A stretch of DNA of 64,000 nt from Abditibacteriota bacterium (GCA_017552965.1 JAFZNQ010000004.1:1-64000); one strand, 5' to 3'; shown: positions 33,933 through 43,247, numbered from the stretch's first letter. Made by a program: numbers and translations. Notes: a model not told the origin generated them from the sequence alone.

Positions 33933-35254
33933 TTGGCAGCCTCCTTTTGTCGCAGGTCTTCGGTCAGGTTGTCCCGCAGGACCACGTCCCTGCCGGAGGG
34001 CCGGGGGCCTCCCCAAAGGGACATGCCGTCGTTTTCCAGCTGAAATATATTGTCGCTCACGGTGCAGCCCGCGGCCTCCGGGTCTATATCCATGGCGGGA
34101 CTGCCGGACAGCAGACACCCCTGCACCCACGCCCGGCAGCAGTTTTTGCCCAGCCGGACGGCGGGGGCCGCCCTCTGGATGATGCAGTCGGACACAGTCA
34201 GCTTGTTCAGGGCGTTGGGAGCCCACCACTTGTATTCCATATCGTATTCCACGCCGGTAAAGGTCTTGCCGGGGTAGCCCCGGATCTGGGTGGAGTTGAC
34301 CACTGCGTTGTAGGCGATGCATTCGGCGCGGACCCTCACGCCCACGCCTTTGTCCTTGACCAGTATGTTGGAGCCGGCTATGGTAAAGCCGCACACGCCG
34401 GCGAAGTCAAAGCCGCAGTCCACGTTTTCTATCCAGCAGTTCATGAAACTGTAGCCCAGGGACTGGCTCCACTTGCCGTCGATGCCGTTGTCCCGGTCCT
34501 GCCTGAAAAAGCCCTTGCCCCTGATGATGAAGCAGGAGTTCATCATGCAGCCGTCCTGCCTGCCGAACTCAAAGCCTATCAGGTTGTCCATGGAAAAGCT
34601 GCCGCCCTTGGCGGTCTGGCTGGGGAAAAAGTGGATGTTCTCAAACCGGTTGATGTCCGCCGCCCCCGTGAGATAAAAGCCCCGATAGTGGCAAAAGGCG
34701 TTGATGTTGGCAAAATAGCACTGTCCCGCATTGGCCCCCCCCTGAGGCGTGGAGCAGAATATCCAGGCCCCGTCCACCGAGATGTATTCCAGGGTATTGT
34801 TGCAGCCTATGAGGACCACGCAGGGGGGATACTCGTCGGGCTGCGCCATCTTTTCGTCGGTGAGATTGTCCGGATACCGCATGCACACGCCCTTTATGGC
34901 GCAGTGGGTCAGCAGGGAAAAGGCGGGGCCCTCCCTGTGCCTGATCACAAAGGTGGTGTGGGTGTTTTCCCAGCCGGCGCCGGCCCCCTCCAGAGTCACC
35001 CTGTCGGGCACCGTGACAGGCTTGTCCATCAGGATGAGGCCCGCAGGCAGCCGCACCACGCCCCCCTGGGTATTTTCGGTGTTCAGAGAGTCCATGGCCC
35101 TCTGCAGGGCCGCGGCGGAAGGGGTCCTGCCGTCGGCCGTGACGCCGAAGTCCGCCGCATTGACCTCTGCGGCAGGCTTGAAGGCCTTTTGCTCGCCGGC
35201 CCACAGGGCCGCCGGCAGGGCCAGCAGCAAGAGTATCACACACAGCTTTTTCAT
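33929..35254 (-). CDS. Pectate-lyase-superfamily secreted beta-helix protein, paralog 2
   Basis: 441 residues with a signal peptide (MKKLCVILLLLALPAALWAG). The domain starts VNAADFGVTADGRTPSAAAL and GGVVRLPAGLILMD. Shared blocks with paralogs 1 and 3 include GGANAGQCYFANI, INRFENIHFFPS, FEFGRQDG and NKLTVSDCIIQ. Four-base overlaps on both sides (ATGA) show translational coupling. Function not known beyond the fold. Confidence 0.75.
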   Translation of the reverse strand: MKKLCVILLLLALPAALWAGEQKAFKPAAEVNAADFGVTADGRTPSAAALQRAMDSLNTENTQGGVVRLPAGLILMDKPVTVPDRVTLEGAGAGWENTHTTFVIRHREGPAFSLLTHCAIKGVCMRYPDNLTDEKMAQPDEYPPCVVLIGCNNTLEYISVDGAWIFCSTPQGGANAGQCYFANINAFCHYRGFYLTGAADINRFENIHFFPSQTAKGGSFSMDNLIGFEFGRQDGCMMNSCFIIRGKGFFRQDRDNGIDGKWSQSLGYSFMNCWIENVDCGFDFAGVCGFTIAGSNILVKDKGVGVRVRAECIAYNAVVNSTQIRGYPGKTFTGVEYDMEYKWWAPNALNKLTVSDCIIQRAAPAVRLGKNCCRAWVQGCLLSGSPAMDIDPEAAGCTVSDNIFQLENDGMSLWGGPRPSGRDVVLRDNLTEDLRQKEAAK

Positions 35255-36618
35255 TGGGCGTCACCCGCCTTGGGCTTTTGCTTCGACAGATCCTCAAAGA
35301 CGTTGTTCTCTGTCACAGTCCCCTTCAGGCCGGGAGGGCACTCAATAGGCCCCGGCCGGGAGGCATCCTCGACCTGGAAAATGTTGTCCTTCACATATAC
35401 GTATTCCGCGCCCCTGTCTATCTGGAGGGCGGGGCTTTTGTCCGTCCCGGACAGCAGGCAGCCCTTTATCCACGCCCTGCGGGCATTGCCGCGGATGCGT
35501 ATGGCCGGCGAGGCGCCCTGTATCTGGCAGTCGGAGACGGTGAGCTTGTTCATGCCGTTGTGGGACCAATATTTCAGCCGCAGGTCATAATCTATGCCGC
35601 AAAATTCATTGTCGCCGCCGAAGCCCCTTATCTGGGTGCCGGTCACGGCTCCGTTGTAGGCTATGGTCTCGGCCGCTATCCTTATGCCGACGCCGCCCTT
35701 GTTGACCAGCACGTTGCAGTTCACTATGTTGAAGCCGCACACGCCTTCTATGTCAAAGCCCGTGTCCACCGCCTCTATCCAGCAGCCGAAAAAGCCGTAG
35801 CCCAGAGAGGCGTTGTAGGGCAGCTCCGCTATACCTCCGCTGGAGCCCGGACCGGGAGAGTCCGTCCCCTGGCGGAAAAAGCCCTTGCCCATGATGATGA
35901 AGCAGTCGGTGAACATGGCTCCGTCCTGCCTGCCGAACTCAAAGCCTATGAGGTTGTGGGCAAAGTAGGCGTCGCCCTCCGTGTATTGGTTGGACCGGGA
36001 GGGAAACAGGTGCACGTTCTCGAACCGGTTGATGTCCGCCGCCCCGCTGAGCCAAAAGCCCCGGTGGTGGCAAAAGCCGTTGATGTTGGAAAAGAGGGAC
36101 TGGCCGTTGTTGGCCCCCGTGCCCGCGCTGGACACTCCGATCCAGGCGCCGTCCAGATTGACGTATTCCAGGCTCACGTTGCTGCCGCGGAGCTCAAAGG
36201 CCGGGTCGTAGCGGTCGGGCCGGCGCATCTTCTCGTCGGACAGGTTGTCCGGGTATTCCACCGACACCCCCTTCACGCCGCAGTAGGACCCCAGGGAAAA
36301 GGCGGGGCCCTCCCTGTGCCTGACGTAAAAGGTGGTGTGGGTGTTTTCCCAGCTGTCGCCCGCTCCGAACAGATACACGTTCTCCTTCACGGTCACGGTC
36401 CTGTCCAGCAGGATGATGCCTGCAGGCAGGCGCACCCTGCCCCCGGCTGCGCCGGGCAGGCTGTCTATGGCCTTTTGCAGAGCCTCGGCCGAGGGGGTCC
36501 TGCCGTCTGCAGCCACGCCGAAGGCGGCGGCGTCCACCGACTGCGAGGGCTCCACCGGGTTGGCGAAGGCGGCCGCAGCCGCCAGGATCAGCGCTATTGC
36601 CGCAGCAAACAGCTTCAT
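35251..36618 (-). CDS. Pectate-lyase-superfamily secreted beta-helix protein, paralog 3
   Basis: 455 residues from the ATG at 36618 (TAATG overlap with the HIT gene), beginning with a signal peptide (MKLFAAAIALILAAAAAFA). VDAAAFGVAADGRTPSAEAL starts the domain; NNGQSLFSNINGFCHHRGFW, INRFENVHLFPSR and FEFGRQDGAMF align with the other two copies. The region around residues 255-275 contains an extra Gly/Pro/Ser-rich loop. Role as for its paralogs. Confidence 0.75.
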   Translation of the reverse strand: MKLFAAAIALILAAAAAFANPVEPSQSVDAAAFGVAADGRTPSAEALQKAIDSLPGAAGGRVRLPAGIILLDRTVTVKENVYLFGAGDSWENTHTTFYVRHREGPAFSLGSYCGVKGVSVEYPDNLSDEKMRRPDRYDPAFELRGSNVSLEYVNLDGAWIGVSSAGTGANNGQSLFSNINGFCHHRGFWLSGAADINRFENVHLFPSRSNQYTEGDAYFAHNLIGFEFGRQDGAMFTDCFIIMGKGFFRQGTDSPGPGSSGGIAELPYNASLGYGFFGCWIEAVDTGFDIEGVCGFNIVNCNVLVNKGGVGIRIAAETIAYNGAVTGTQIRGFGGDNEFCGIDYDLRLKYWSHNGMNKLTVSDCQIQGASPAIRIRGNARRAWIKGCLLSGTDKSPALQIDRGAEYVYVKDNIFQVEDASRPGPIECPPGLKGTVTENNVFEDLSKQKPKAGDAQ

Positions 36619-36953
36619 TATGCGGGGCCCCAGCAGATCTTTTCGCCGCCCAGCAGGTGCAGATGCAGATGCATCACGGTCTGACCGCCGTCCTCCCGGC
36701 AGTTGATCATGAGGCGGTAGCCGCTCTCGCTGATACCCTCCTTGCGGGCCAGCTCCCTGGCCACCTCTATCATATGGGCCACCAGGGACATATCGCCGCA
36801 TTCGTCTATGCAGGGTATATGCTCCTTGGGCACTATTAGGATGTGCACCCTGGCCAGGGGATTGATGTCCCTGAAGGCCGCCGTGGTGTCGTCCTCGTAT
36901 ATCAGGGAGCCGAAGGCTCCGGAGGCTATTTGGCAAAATATACAGTCTGTCAT
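36618..36953 (-). CDS. HIT family (histidine triad) nucleotide-binding protein
   Basis: 111 residues, the normal size of a HinT-like purine nucleoside phosphoramidase. CIFCQIASGAF near the N-terminus holds one half of the zinc-binding Cys pair type; LARVHILIVPKEHI and the catalytic triad MHLHLHLLGG (about residues 95-104) are intact. Cytoplasmic. It sits between the S55 peptidase-like gene (16-base gap) and a secreted beta-helix gene (one-base overlap), with no obvious functional link. Confidence 0.95.
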   Translation of the reverse strand: MTDCIFCQIASGAFGSLIYEDDTTAAFRDINPLARVHILIVPKEHIPCIDECGDMSLVAHMIEVARELARKEGISESGYRLMINCREDGGQTVMHLHLHLLGGEKICWGPA

Positions 36954-36969
36954 CTCTTTATCTCCTTTC

Positions 36970-39900
36970 TCAGCCCAGATTGACCTTCAGCTCCAGGTCC
37001 TTGCTGTTGCCGAAGTCGTCCACCGCTCTCACCTTCACAGTCTTTTCGCCCGTTGCTCCCTCCGGCAGGGCAAAGGAAGCCTCAAAGTCCGTCTCCCGGG
37101 TGTCAAAGACTCCCTTGGGAGACCGGCAGGACATCCACAGGAGCCCGTCATAGGAGAACTGGACCCCCGCTATCACCCCGATGGTGGGACAGGAGGCCTT
37201 GCCCTTGATGGACAGCTTGCCGTTTTCCGCGGCTGCGGCGGCCTCCAGCAGAGGCTCGGAGTTGCATATGAGGGCCTCGGCAGAGGCGACGGCGGCTATT
37301 GCCCCCTCCGGATTGGAGGGCTCGTCGGTCACTTGCAGCTCTATGAGCCAGCGGCCGTCCTCCAGCCCGGCGGTGTCTATCTCCCGGGAGGTCTCGGGCT
37401 TGGCGTCGGCCTTGGGCAGCCCGTCCGCGGCGGGATATATCACCCTGCGGTCTTCCGAGCCGGGCTTCCGGGCAGTTATCACAGGGATCCAGGAATCGTT
37501 GTCCGGGTCGGACACCTCCCATTCCATCTTGGTCTTGCCCGACAGCTTCTGGCCGAAGGCGGGAGCCTTCAGCTTCACGGAGGGGGCCCTGTTGGCCATG
37601 AAGTAGCTCAGGGTGATCTTGTTAAAGGAGCCCTGCAGGCTCTCGTTGAACCTGGCGCAGATCCTGCCTGCCCCGAAGGGGGTATTCTTCTCCAGAGGCT
37701 TGCGGCCGTCCCCCTTGTCCACGGACCAGCTGATGCCGCCGGCGGGGGCGGAGGCCTCCTGCAGGCTCACCGTGGTCCCCAGGTCTATGAGCTCCGTGGA
37801 GTAGATGCACTCGGAGGGATGCAGGCGTATCTCATACACTCCGCCGGGGTTGACTCCCGACAGGTAGGCCCTGCCCTGCCCCGAGAGGGCTATGTCGGAG
37901 AACTGAAACGCTCCCCTGAACTCGTCCACGGCCCAGTTGCCGTCGGGGAAGATGCGTATGACCTGATCCCTGCCGGCAAAATACACGTTGCCCGTCTCGT
38001 CGCTGACCGCCCTGAAGCAGTCGCCTATCTTCTCGGCTATCTTGGTGAGGCCCGAGTTGTATTTGACTATCATATTCTTGCCGGCCACGTAGGCGTACAC
38101 GTCTCCCGAGGGGCTCACGGCCACGCAGTTGACGCTGCCTCCCATGTCGTTCATCAGCACCTGCAGCCCGGAGCCCGTGTATCGCACCAGCTGCTTTTTG
38201 GTGCCTATGATGACGCTGCCGTCGGGAGCGGCGGCAAAATCGGTGGTATATACTCCTCCGTGCCGCAGGGACCGGGACTTCACAAAGTCGGCGGAGCAGA
38301 TGCACAGCTCGTCCGAGTCGGCAAAGCCCACCATCAGCTCCCCGCCTGCAAGAGGAATGACGTCGGATATGTATTTGTGGTCAAAGGCCGCGGCTTCCAC
38401 CGCTTCCCGGCCCTCTATGCGGAACACCTTGCCGGAGGGAGCCGTGGAGGCGTAGAGGCCCCCGGAGGTCTTGATGAGCCTGGTCACCCACAGGTCCTCC
38501 AGGCCGCAGACTTTGGACAGCTTTTCGCCCTCCTTTTTCAGATAGACGCCGGCGGCAAGGCCGGTGCCTATATACAGCCCCTCCTCGGTCTGCAGGGAGC
38601 AGGTGGCCATCTGCTCGGGTACCTGCAGCTCGGAGAGCCGCTCCACCGTGGGATAGATGGCGTTGTCCTTGCCCATGCTGCAGCCGGTGAATTCACCCTT
38701 TGCCAGCTCTCCCTCCTTCAGCTCCAGCTGAGAGGGCCGCTTGGACACGGTGGTCTCGGGCTTCTTGTCCTGAGGCTTGGGCTCTTCTTTCTTGTCCTCC
38801 GGCTTCTTGTCCTCGGCCTTCTCCCCCGGTTTGTCCTCGGCCTTGTCCCCGGACTTGACGGCTTCCTGCTCCTTCTTCACGGTCTCCAGGGCCTCGTCCA
38901 GCTCGCCCGCCAGACGCAGGAGCCCGCTCCGGTCGCCGGCAAAGAGGCTCTCGGGGTCCCGGGGGGACAGTATGCGCGCGGACAGAGGCTTGCCCTGGAC
39001 GTCCTTGGCGCTGACCCCCGTGTTGTTCTTCACGGGCACGGACATGACCACCGCGCCCATGGGGATGTATTCGTCTGTCTTGAACACGGTCTTGTAGTCC
39101 AGCTTTTCCGTGGTGAACACGGAGTTGTTCACGCTGGCAAAGAGCTGATTCATGTAGGGAGGCATATCCCGCAGCTTGTTGCCGGCTACCACCAGCACGT
39201 CGCCGGTGGCGGGAATGAGCCTGATGACCAGCTCGTTGTTCTTGTCAAAGTCCATGGTCTTCTTGAGATATTGCTCAAAGGAGGTGGAGTTGTCCTGAGT
39301 GTCTATGACGCTGATCAGGGTGTTGTTGCCCTGCCTGGAGGTGGGCGCCAGCTCGATGGCGTCGGACAGGGCGCCGCCGTAAACCAGGATGGACAGATTG
39401 CCGTCCTCCAGATTGTCGGGGACGTGCAGGGTCTTGGTCTCCGTGAAGGTGGTCTCGCTGCCGTAGGGCCTCATCACCAGACCTATCTCCAGGTCCTCGC
39501 CGGCCTTCAGCTCCTTCTTGTTCATGAACACTCTCTCGATGTAGGCGTATTTGTTGCCGCTGTCCAGCTCTATGTCCACGTCTATGGACTTCAGCCGCTT
39601 GTAGCCGTATTTGCTCTGGGTGACCTTGGAGAGCACCTTGGTCATCTCAGACATGATCTGCCAGGCTACGTCGGACTCGGAGGTGTAGTAGTTGGTGAAG
39701 GAATATTTCTCGCCGTCGGCCAGCTCAAAATCGTAGGTGGCGCGGCAGTTCACTCCGCTCTGCTGGGGCCGGACCCGGATGTAGGTCTCCACCACGGGCA
39801 TGACGGCGTAGTCCCTGAAGTAGTATTCGCCGCTGGCCACCTTGCACCGGATGGTCTTTTCCCGGCCGGTGGCCCTGTCCCTCACGTGGGTGTTCACGGG

Positions 39901-40794
39901 GGTCATGCTGGCCACGCCGTTGATCTCGCCGGCTATGGCGTAGGGCCTGTCCTGATAGATGCGCCCCACTATGTCCAGAGGCACGGAATATTTGTGGGAT
40001 ATCTCATAGCCCGAATACACGTCCACCACGTAGGCCTTGCACATGGGGATGGAGGTAGGGCCTATCTCGTCCATGGGATGGCCGAAGGCCAGCAGCTTGT
40101 TGCCCGAGCGCCAGGTGACTGTACCGGTGCCCACCGCGTTGATGTCGCCGGTGATGATCACGGCGCCCACCGCGGCTCCGGGCTGCAGGCTGGCTCCCTT
40201 GGCATCGGGCAGGGAGGCCGTGTCGGCCCCGGCCCCCGCCACGGGCACAAAGCCGCTGCCCTTGAAGGTGTCGGCAAACATGCTGCGGGTCGCGGGGCTC
40301 AGGCCCGATACGGACAGAGGTATCTGCAGCCTGGCGGGATCGGACACCCTGCGGGAGCCGGAGGCAGCCCCGCTCTCGTTGAGCCTGGGGTCCAGGGTCT
40401 CCAGCATGTCGTGTATGGGAGTCAGCATGCAGGTGTTTTCCTTGTTCCACCCGCGGCCGTAGGCCACGGCGCCCACCAGCTTGCCGTTGATGTAGCAGGG
40501 GCTGCCGCTCATGCCCTGGATGACCCCGGACATACGCTGGTCTATGAGAGGGTGCTTCAGCTTCACCAGGATGAGGTCGCCTCCGGAATTGGCCTCCTTC
40601 AGGATGCCCCGCACCTCAAAATCGAACCTTTCGATCTTGGTCCCGTGAAAGACCGTGAGGCCGTAGCCCTTCATGCCCCGCTTTATCTGGCTGACAGGCA
40701 TCAGGTCCCGGGTCAGGTCCGCAGGCAGCCCGCTCTGGGCAAAGGCTCCCCACGCAAACACCAGCAATAGCAGCGTCAAAACAAATCTTCTCAT
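36970..40794 (-). CDS. Secreted SpoIVB/S55 peptidase-like multidomain protein with C-terminal beta-propeller
   Basis: 1274 residues from the ATG at 40794; the signal peptide (MRRFVLTLLLLVFAWGAFA) fixes the start. Residues about 30-135 carry an S55-like segment: MKGYGLTVFHG, VIQGMSGSPCYINGKLVGA with the likely catalytic Ser98, TPIHDML. GNKLLAFGHPMDE with a candidate His lies at about 230-243. Beta-rich sequence follows to about 630, then a Lys/Glu/Asp/Pro-rich linker (about 638-688), a region with propeller-like repeats (about 700-1000), and C-terminal Ig-like strands. It is probably a cell-envelope protein; proteolysis is inferred from the Ser motif only. It starts eight bases after the YifB gene. 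Confidence 0.75.
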   Translation of the reverse strand: MRRFVLTLLLLVFAWGAFAQSGLPADLTRDLMPVSQIKRGMKGYGLTVFHGTKIERFDFEVRGILKEANSGGDLILVKLKHPLIDQRMSGVIQGMSGSPCYINGKLVGAVAYGRGWNKENTCMLTPIHDMLETLDPRLNESGAASGSRRVSDPARLQIPLSVSGLSPATRSMFADTFKGSGFVPVAGAGADTASLPDAKGASLQPGAAVGAVIITGDINAVGTGTVTWRSGNKLLAFGHPMDEIGPTSIPMCKAYVVDVYSGYEISHKYSVPLDIVGRIYQDRPYAIAGEINGVASMTPVNTHVRDRATGREKTIRCKVASGEYYFRDYAVMPVVETYIRVRPQQSGVNCRATYDFELADGEKYSFTNYYTSESDVAWQIMSEMTKVLSKVTQSKYGYKRLKSIDVDIELDSGNKYAYIERVFMNKKELKAGEDLEIGLVMRPYGSETTFTETKTLHVPDNLEDGNLSILVYGGALSDAIELAPTSRQGNNTLISVIDTQDNSTSFEQYLKKTMDFDKNNELVIRLIPATGDVLVVAGNKLRDMPPYMNQLFASVNNSVFTTEKLDYKTVFKTDEYIPMGAVVMSVPVKNNTGVSAKDVQGKPLSARILSPRDPESLFAGDRSGLLRLAGELDEALETVKKEQEAVKSGDKAEDKPGEKAEDKKPEDKKEEPKPQDKKPETTVSKRPSQLELKEGELAKGEFTGCSMGKDNAIYPTVERLSELQVPEQMATCSLQTEEGLYIGTGLAAGVYLKKEGEKLSKVCGLEDLWVTRLIKTSGGLYASTAPSGKVFRIEGREAVEAAAFDHKYISDVIPLAGGELMVGFADSDELCICSADFVKSRSLRHGGVYTTDFAAAPDGSVIIGTKKQLVRYTGSGLQVLMNDMGGSVNCVAVSPSGDVYAYVAGKNMIVKYNSGLTKIAEKIGDCFRAVSDETGNVYFAGRDQVIRIFPDGNWAVDEFRGAFQFSDIALSGQGRAYLSGVNPGGVYEIRLHPSECIYSTELIDLGTTVSLQEASAPAGGISWSVDKGDGRKPLEKNTPFGAGRICARFNESLQGSFNKITLSYFMANRAPSVKLKAPAFGQKLSGKTKMEWEVSDPDNDSWIPVITARKPGSEDRRVIYPAADGLPKADAKPETSREIDTAGLEDGRWLIELQVTDEPSNPEGAIAAVASAEALICNSEPLLEAAAAAENGKLSIKGKASCPTIGVIAGVQFSYDGLLWMSCRSPKGVFDTRETDFEASFALPEGATGEKTVKVRAVDDFGNSKDLELKVNLG

Positions 40795-40802
40795 AGAATC
40801 AC

Positions 40803-42326
40803 CTAAAAATATTTTCTGTCCAGGCTTCTGTACTGGACCGCTTCGCCTATATGCGCGGCGCATATAGTGTCCTTTTCCTCCAGGTCGGCCAGGGTCATGG
40901 CCATCTTCAGTATCCGGTCGTAGGCTCTGGCCGAGAGCCTCAGCCTCTTGACGGCTTCGCCCAGCAGGTTCCGGGCTTCGTTGTCTATGGACAGCTCCTG
41001 CAGCATGGCGGGAGTCATGCGGGAATTGGACCACACCCTGGAGCCGGCAAAGCGGCGCAGCTGCCGCTCTCTGGCCCGGATGACTCTCTGCCTCACCGCG
41101 GCGGAGGTCTCGCCGCTGCCCCTCCCCATCAGCTCTCCGGCGGAGAGGCGGGGCATCTCTATATGCATATCTATCCTGTCCAGGAGAGGCCCGGACAGCC
41201 TGTGTCTGTATCGATTGATCTCACCCGGCGAGCACCGGCAGTCCCGCTCGGAATCCCCCAGGTAGCCGCAGGGGCAGGGGTTCATGGCGCAGACCAGCAT
41301 GAAGGAGGCGGGATAGGTGATGCGGCTGTTGGCCCGGGATATGGTCACCACCTTGTCCTCCAGGGGCTGGCGGAGTATCTCCAGGGTCTCCCTGCCGAAC
41401 TCGGGGAACTCGTCCAGAAACAGCACCCCGTTGTGGGCCAGGCTCACCTCTCCCGGCTTGGGATAGGTGCCGCCGCCCGCCAAGCCTGCCGCCGATATGG
41501 TGTGGTGGGGCGCCCGGAAGGGACGGCTGGCCACGAAGGACCGGCCCCTCAGCAGATGGCCGCTGACGGAATAGACGGTGGTGGTCTCCAGAGCCTCTTC
41601 GGGAGTCAGGGGAGGCAGGATGGTGACCAGGCGTTTTGCCAGCATGGTCTTGCCGCTGCCCGGAGGCCCTATGAGCATGATGTTGTGCCCTCCGGCGGCG
41701 GCCACCTCCATGGCCCGCTTGGCCTGCTCCTGGCCCTTGATGTCGCTCATGTCCATGTCCCACTCGCCGGCAGACAGGGTGTTTTGCCATTCGTCGGGAG
41801 GAGCGCAGGGGCTCACGGGCAGGCCCTGAAGTATGTCCACCAGCTCCGTCAGAGTGTTGATGCCGTAGATCTCGGCGTCTTCCACTATGGCTGCCTCTCT
41901 GGCGTTTTCCATGGGGACTATCACTTTTTTGTGGGTCTTGCAGAGGTTCATCACCGCAGGCAGCACTCCGGACACGCCTCGGAGGCCTCCGTCCAGAGCC
42001 AGCTCGCCCAGGATCAGATAGTCCTCCAGAGCTTCCGGAGGGACCTGGCCCGTGGCCACCAGGATGGCGGCGGCTATGGGCAGATCGAAGGAAGGCCCTT
42101 CCTTGCGGATGTCTGCGGGAGCCAGGTTCACGGTGATCCGCCTGGGCGGGAAGTCATAGCCCGAATTGCGGACGGAAGCCTTGACCCGCTCGATGGATTC
42201 TCTGACAGCCGTGTCCGGCAGACCCACCAGCTTGAACTCGGGCATACCCGGAGAGCAGTCGATCTCCACGACCACCTCGGTGACCTCCATTCCGTTTACC
42301 GCGGCGGAAAAAACCTTTGCCAGCAT
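40803..42326 (-). CDS. comM: YifB/ComM family Mg-chelatase-like AAA+ ATPase
   Basis: 507 residues from the ATG at 42326, preceded by AGGAG; a frame nine codons longer exists but lacks a site. The N-terminal ChlI-like domain (MLAKVFSAAVNGME, PEFKLVGLPDTAVRESIERV, RRITVNLAPADIRKEG) is followed by the AAA+ core: GPPGSGKTMLAKRL Walker A (about residue 218), GVLFLDEFPEF Walker B, AMNPCPCGYLGD, LLDRIDMHIE, and a C-terminal helical domain. ComM homologs are helicases that promote branch migration in natural transformation. First gene of the long operon down to 30339. Confidence 0.95.
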   Translation of the reverse strand: MLAKVFSAAVNGMEVTEVVVEIDCSPGMPEFKLVGLPDTAVRESIERVKASVRNSGYDFPPRRITVNLAPADIRKEGPSFDLPIAAAILVATGQVPPEALEDYLILGELALDGGLRGVSGVLPAVMNLCKTHKKVIVPMENAREAAIVEDAEIYGINTLTELVDILQGLPVSPCAPPDEWQNTLSAGEWDMDMSDIKGQEQAKRAMEVAAAGGHNIMLIGPPGSGKTMLAKRLVTILPPLTPEEALETTTVYSVSGHLLRGRSFVASRPFRAPHHTISAAGLAGGGTYPKPGEVSLAHNGVLFLDEFPEFGRETLEILRQPLEDKVVTISRANSRITYPASFMLVCAMNPCPCGYLGDSERDCRCSPGEINRYRHRLSGPLLDRIDMHIEMPRLSAGELMGRGSGETSAAVRQRVIRARERQLRRFAGSRVWSNSRMTPAMLQELSIDNEARNLLGEAVKRLRLSARAYDRILKMAMTLADLEEKDTICAAHIGEAVQYRSLDRKYF

Positions 42327-42357
42327 ATCTGTCTCCTCGCTGAAAATAATCAATATT

Positions 42358-42387
42358 ATTATATACTTATCCCGAGGAGATTGTCAA
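42358..42387 (-). promoter_or_regulatory. Predicted promoter of the comM operon
   Basis: Minus strand TTGACA (42382-42387), 18-base spacer, TATAAT (42358-42363), 32 bases before the start codon at 42326. Confidence 0.85.
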
Positions 42388-42397
42388 ACGGCAGGTG

Positions 42398-42406
42398 TGC
42401 TATAAT
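42398..42406 (+). promoter_or_regulatory. Predicted extended -10 promoter of the SGNH hydrolase gene
   Basis: TGC-TATAAT (42398-42406), divergent from and almost touching the comM promoter. The resulting leader before 42570 is about 155 bases and contains several GC-rich inverted repeats around 42419-42515 of unknown function. Confidence 0.6.
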
Positions 42407-42569
42407 AAATGTGTGCCCCGGGGCGCAGCAGCGCGTATATATGAGGGAGAGCGCGTTTGTTCCGGCAAAGAAGCGCGCGTGCTCCTCAGGCGCCGGACGC
42501 GGCCGGCGGCCCCCCCCTTTGAAAACGGCAGCAAACACACCTTTGTAAAACACATAACGGAGAAATAAT

Positions 42570-43223
42570 ATGATGAGGATACTGTTATCGCTTGTACTTA
42601 TCGCCCTGCTGGGCTCTCAGGTCCAGGCCAACGTAAAGCGGCCCACGCTGGCCAAAAACCGCCGGCCACCCAGGATACTGTTTCTGGGCAACAGCTTCAC
42701 CTATTTTCACGACCTCTACAAGGAGGTGGCCCGCCTGACCGGCGGAGAGACCGCCCAGAACGTGAAGGGCGGCGCGGCCCTGGCCGAACAGCTGAACCCG
42801 GAGACCGAGCTGGGCAAGAACGCCCGGCTCCTCCTGCAGCAAAAGTGGGACTACGTGGTGCTGCAGGAGCAGTCCTCCAAGCCCATGACCAACAGAGAGG
42901 CCTTTCTGGACTCGGCTGCCGGGCTGTGCCTGCTGGTCCGGGAGGCGGGCGCCAAGCCGGTGTTTTACGCCACCTGGCCCTACCAAAAGGGCTCCGAAAA
43001 GCTGGCCTCCACCGGCAGGAGCTACACGGAAATGTTTGTAGCCCTGACCGAAGCCTACCACGAAGCCGCCCGCCAAAATGACGCCCTCATAGCAGACGTG
43101 GGCACCGCCTTTTACAACTCGCAGGAAACGCTCCTCGAGCCGGACAGCTTTCACCCCAACAAGGCCGGCACAGCCCTGGCCGCCGAGATCATCTCCGGGG
43201 TGATAATGAAGGACCGGAAGTAG
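42570..43223 (+). CDS. Secreted SGNH/GDSL hydrolase
   Basis: 217 residues with a signal peptide (MMRILLSLVLIALLGSQVQA). SGNH blocks: ILFLGNSFTYFHDL (block I, Ser nucleophile about residue 42), VKGGAAL, VVLQEQSSKP, and PDSFHPNKAG (block V Asp and His, about 193-202). It resembles esterases/acetylhydrolases with a GNS serine loop. A role in deacetylating plant polysaccharide fits the surrounding glycosidases but is inferred. Single gene with its own promoter. Confidence 0.85.
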   Translation: MMRILLSLVLIALLGSQVQANVKRPTLAKNRRPPRILFLGNSFTYFHDLYKEVARLTGGETAQNVKGGAALAEQLNPETELGKNARLLLQQKWDYVVLQEQSSKPMTNREAFLDSAAGLCLLVREAGAKPVFYATWPYQKGSEKLASTGRSYTEMFVALTEAYHEAARQNDALIADVGTAFYNSQETLLEPDSFHPNKAGTALAAEIISGVIMKDRK

Positions 43224-43247
43224 GACCTGCGGGGAATCGTTGATGAC

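Noticed and set aside
36742-40770. A 1342-codon open frame on the plus strand opposite the S55-like gene
   Set aside because: It mirrors the real minus-strand gene in a GC-rich region, has no signal peptide or recognisable motif, and its translation is rich in His, Gly, Val and Gln as expected for an antisense shadow.
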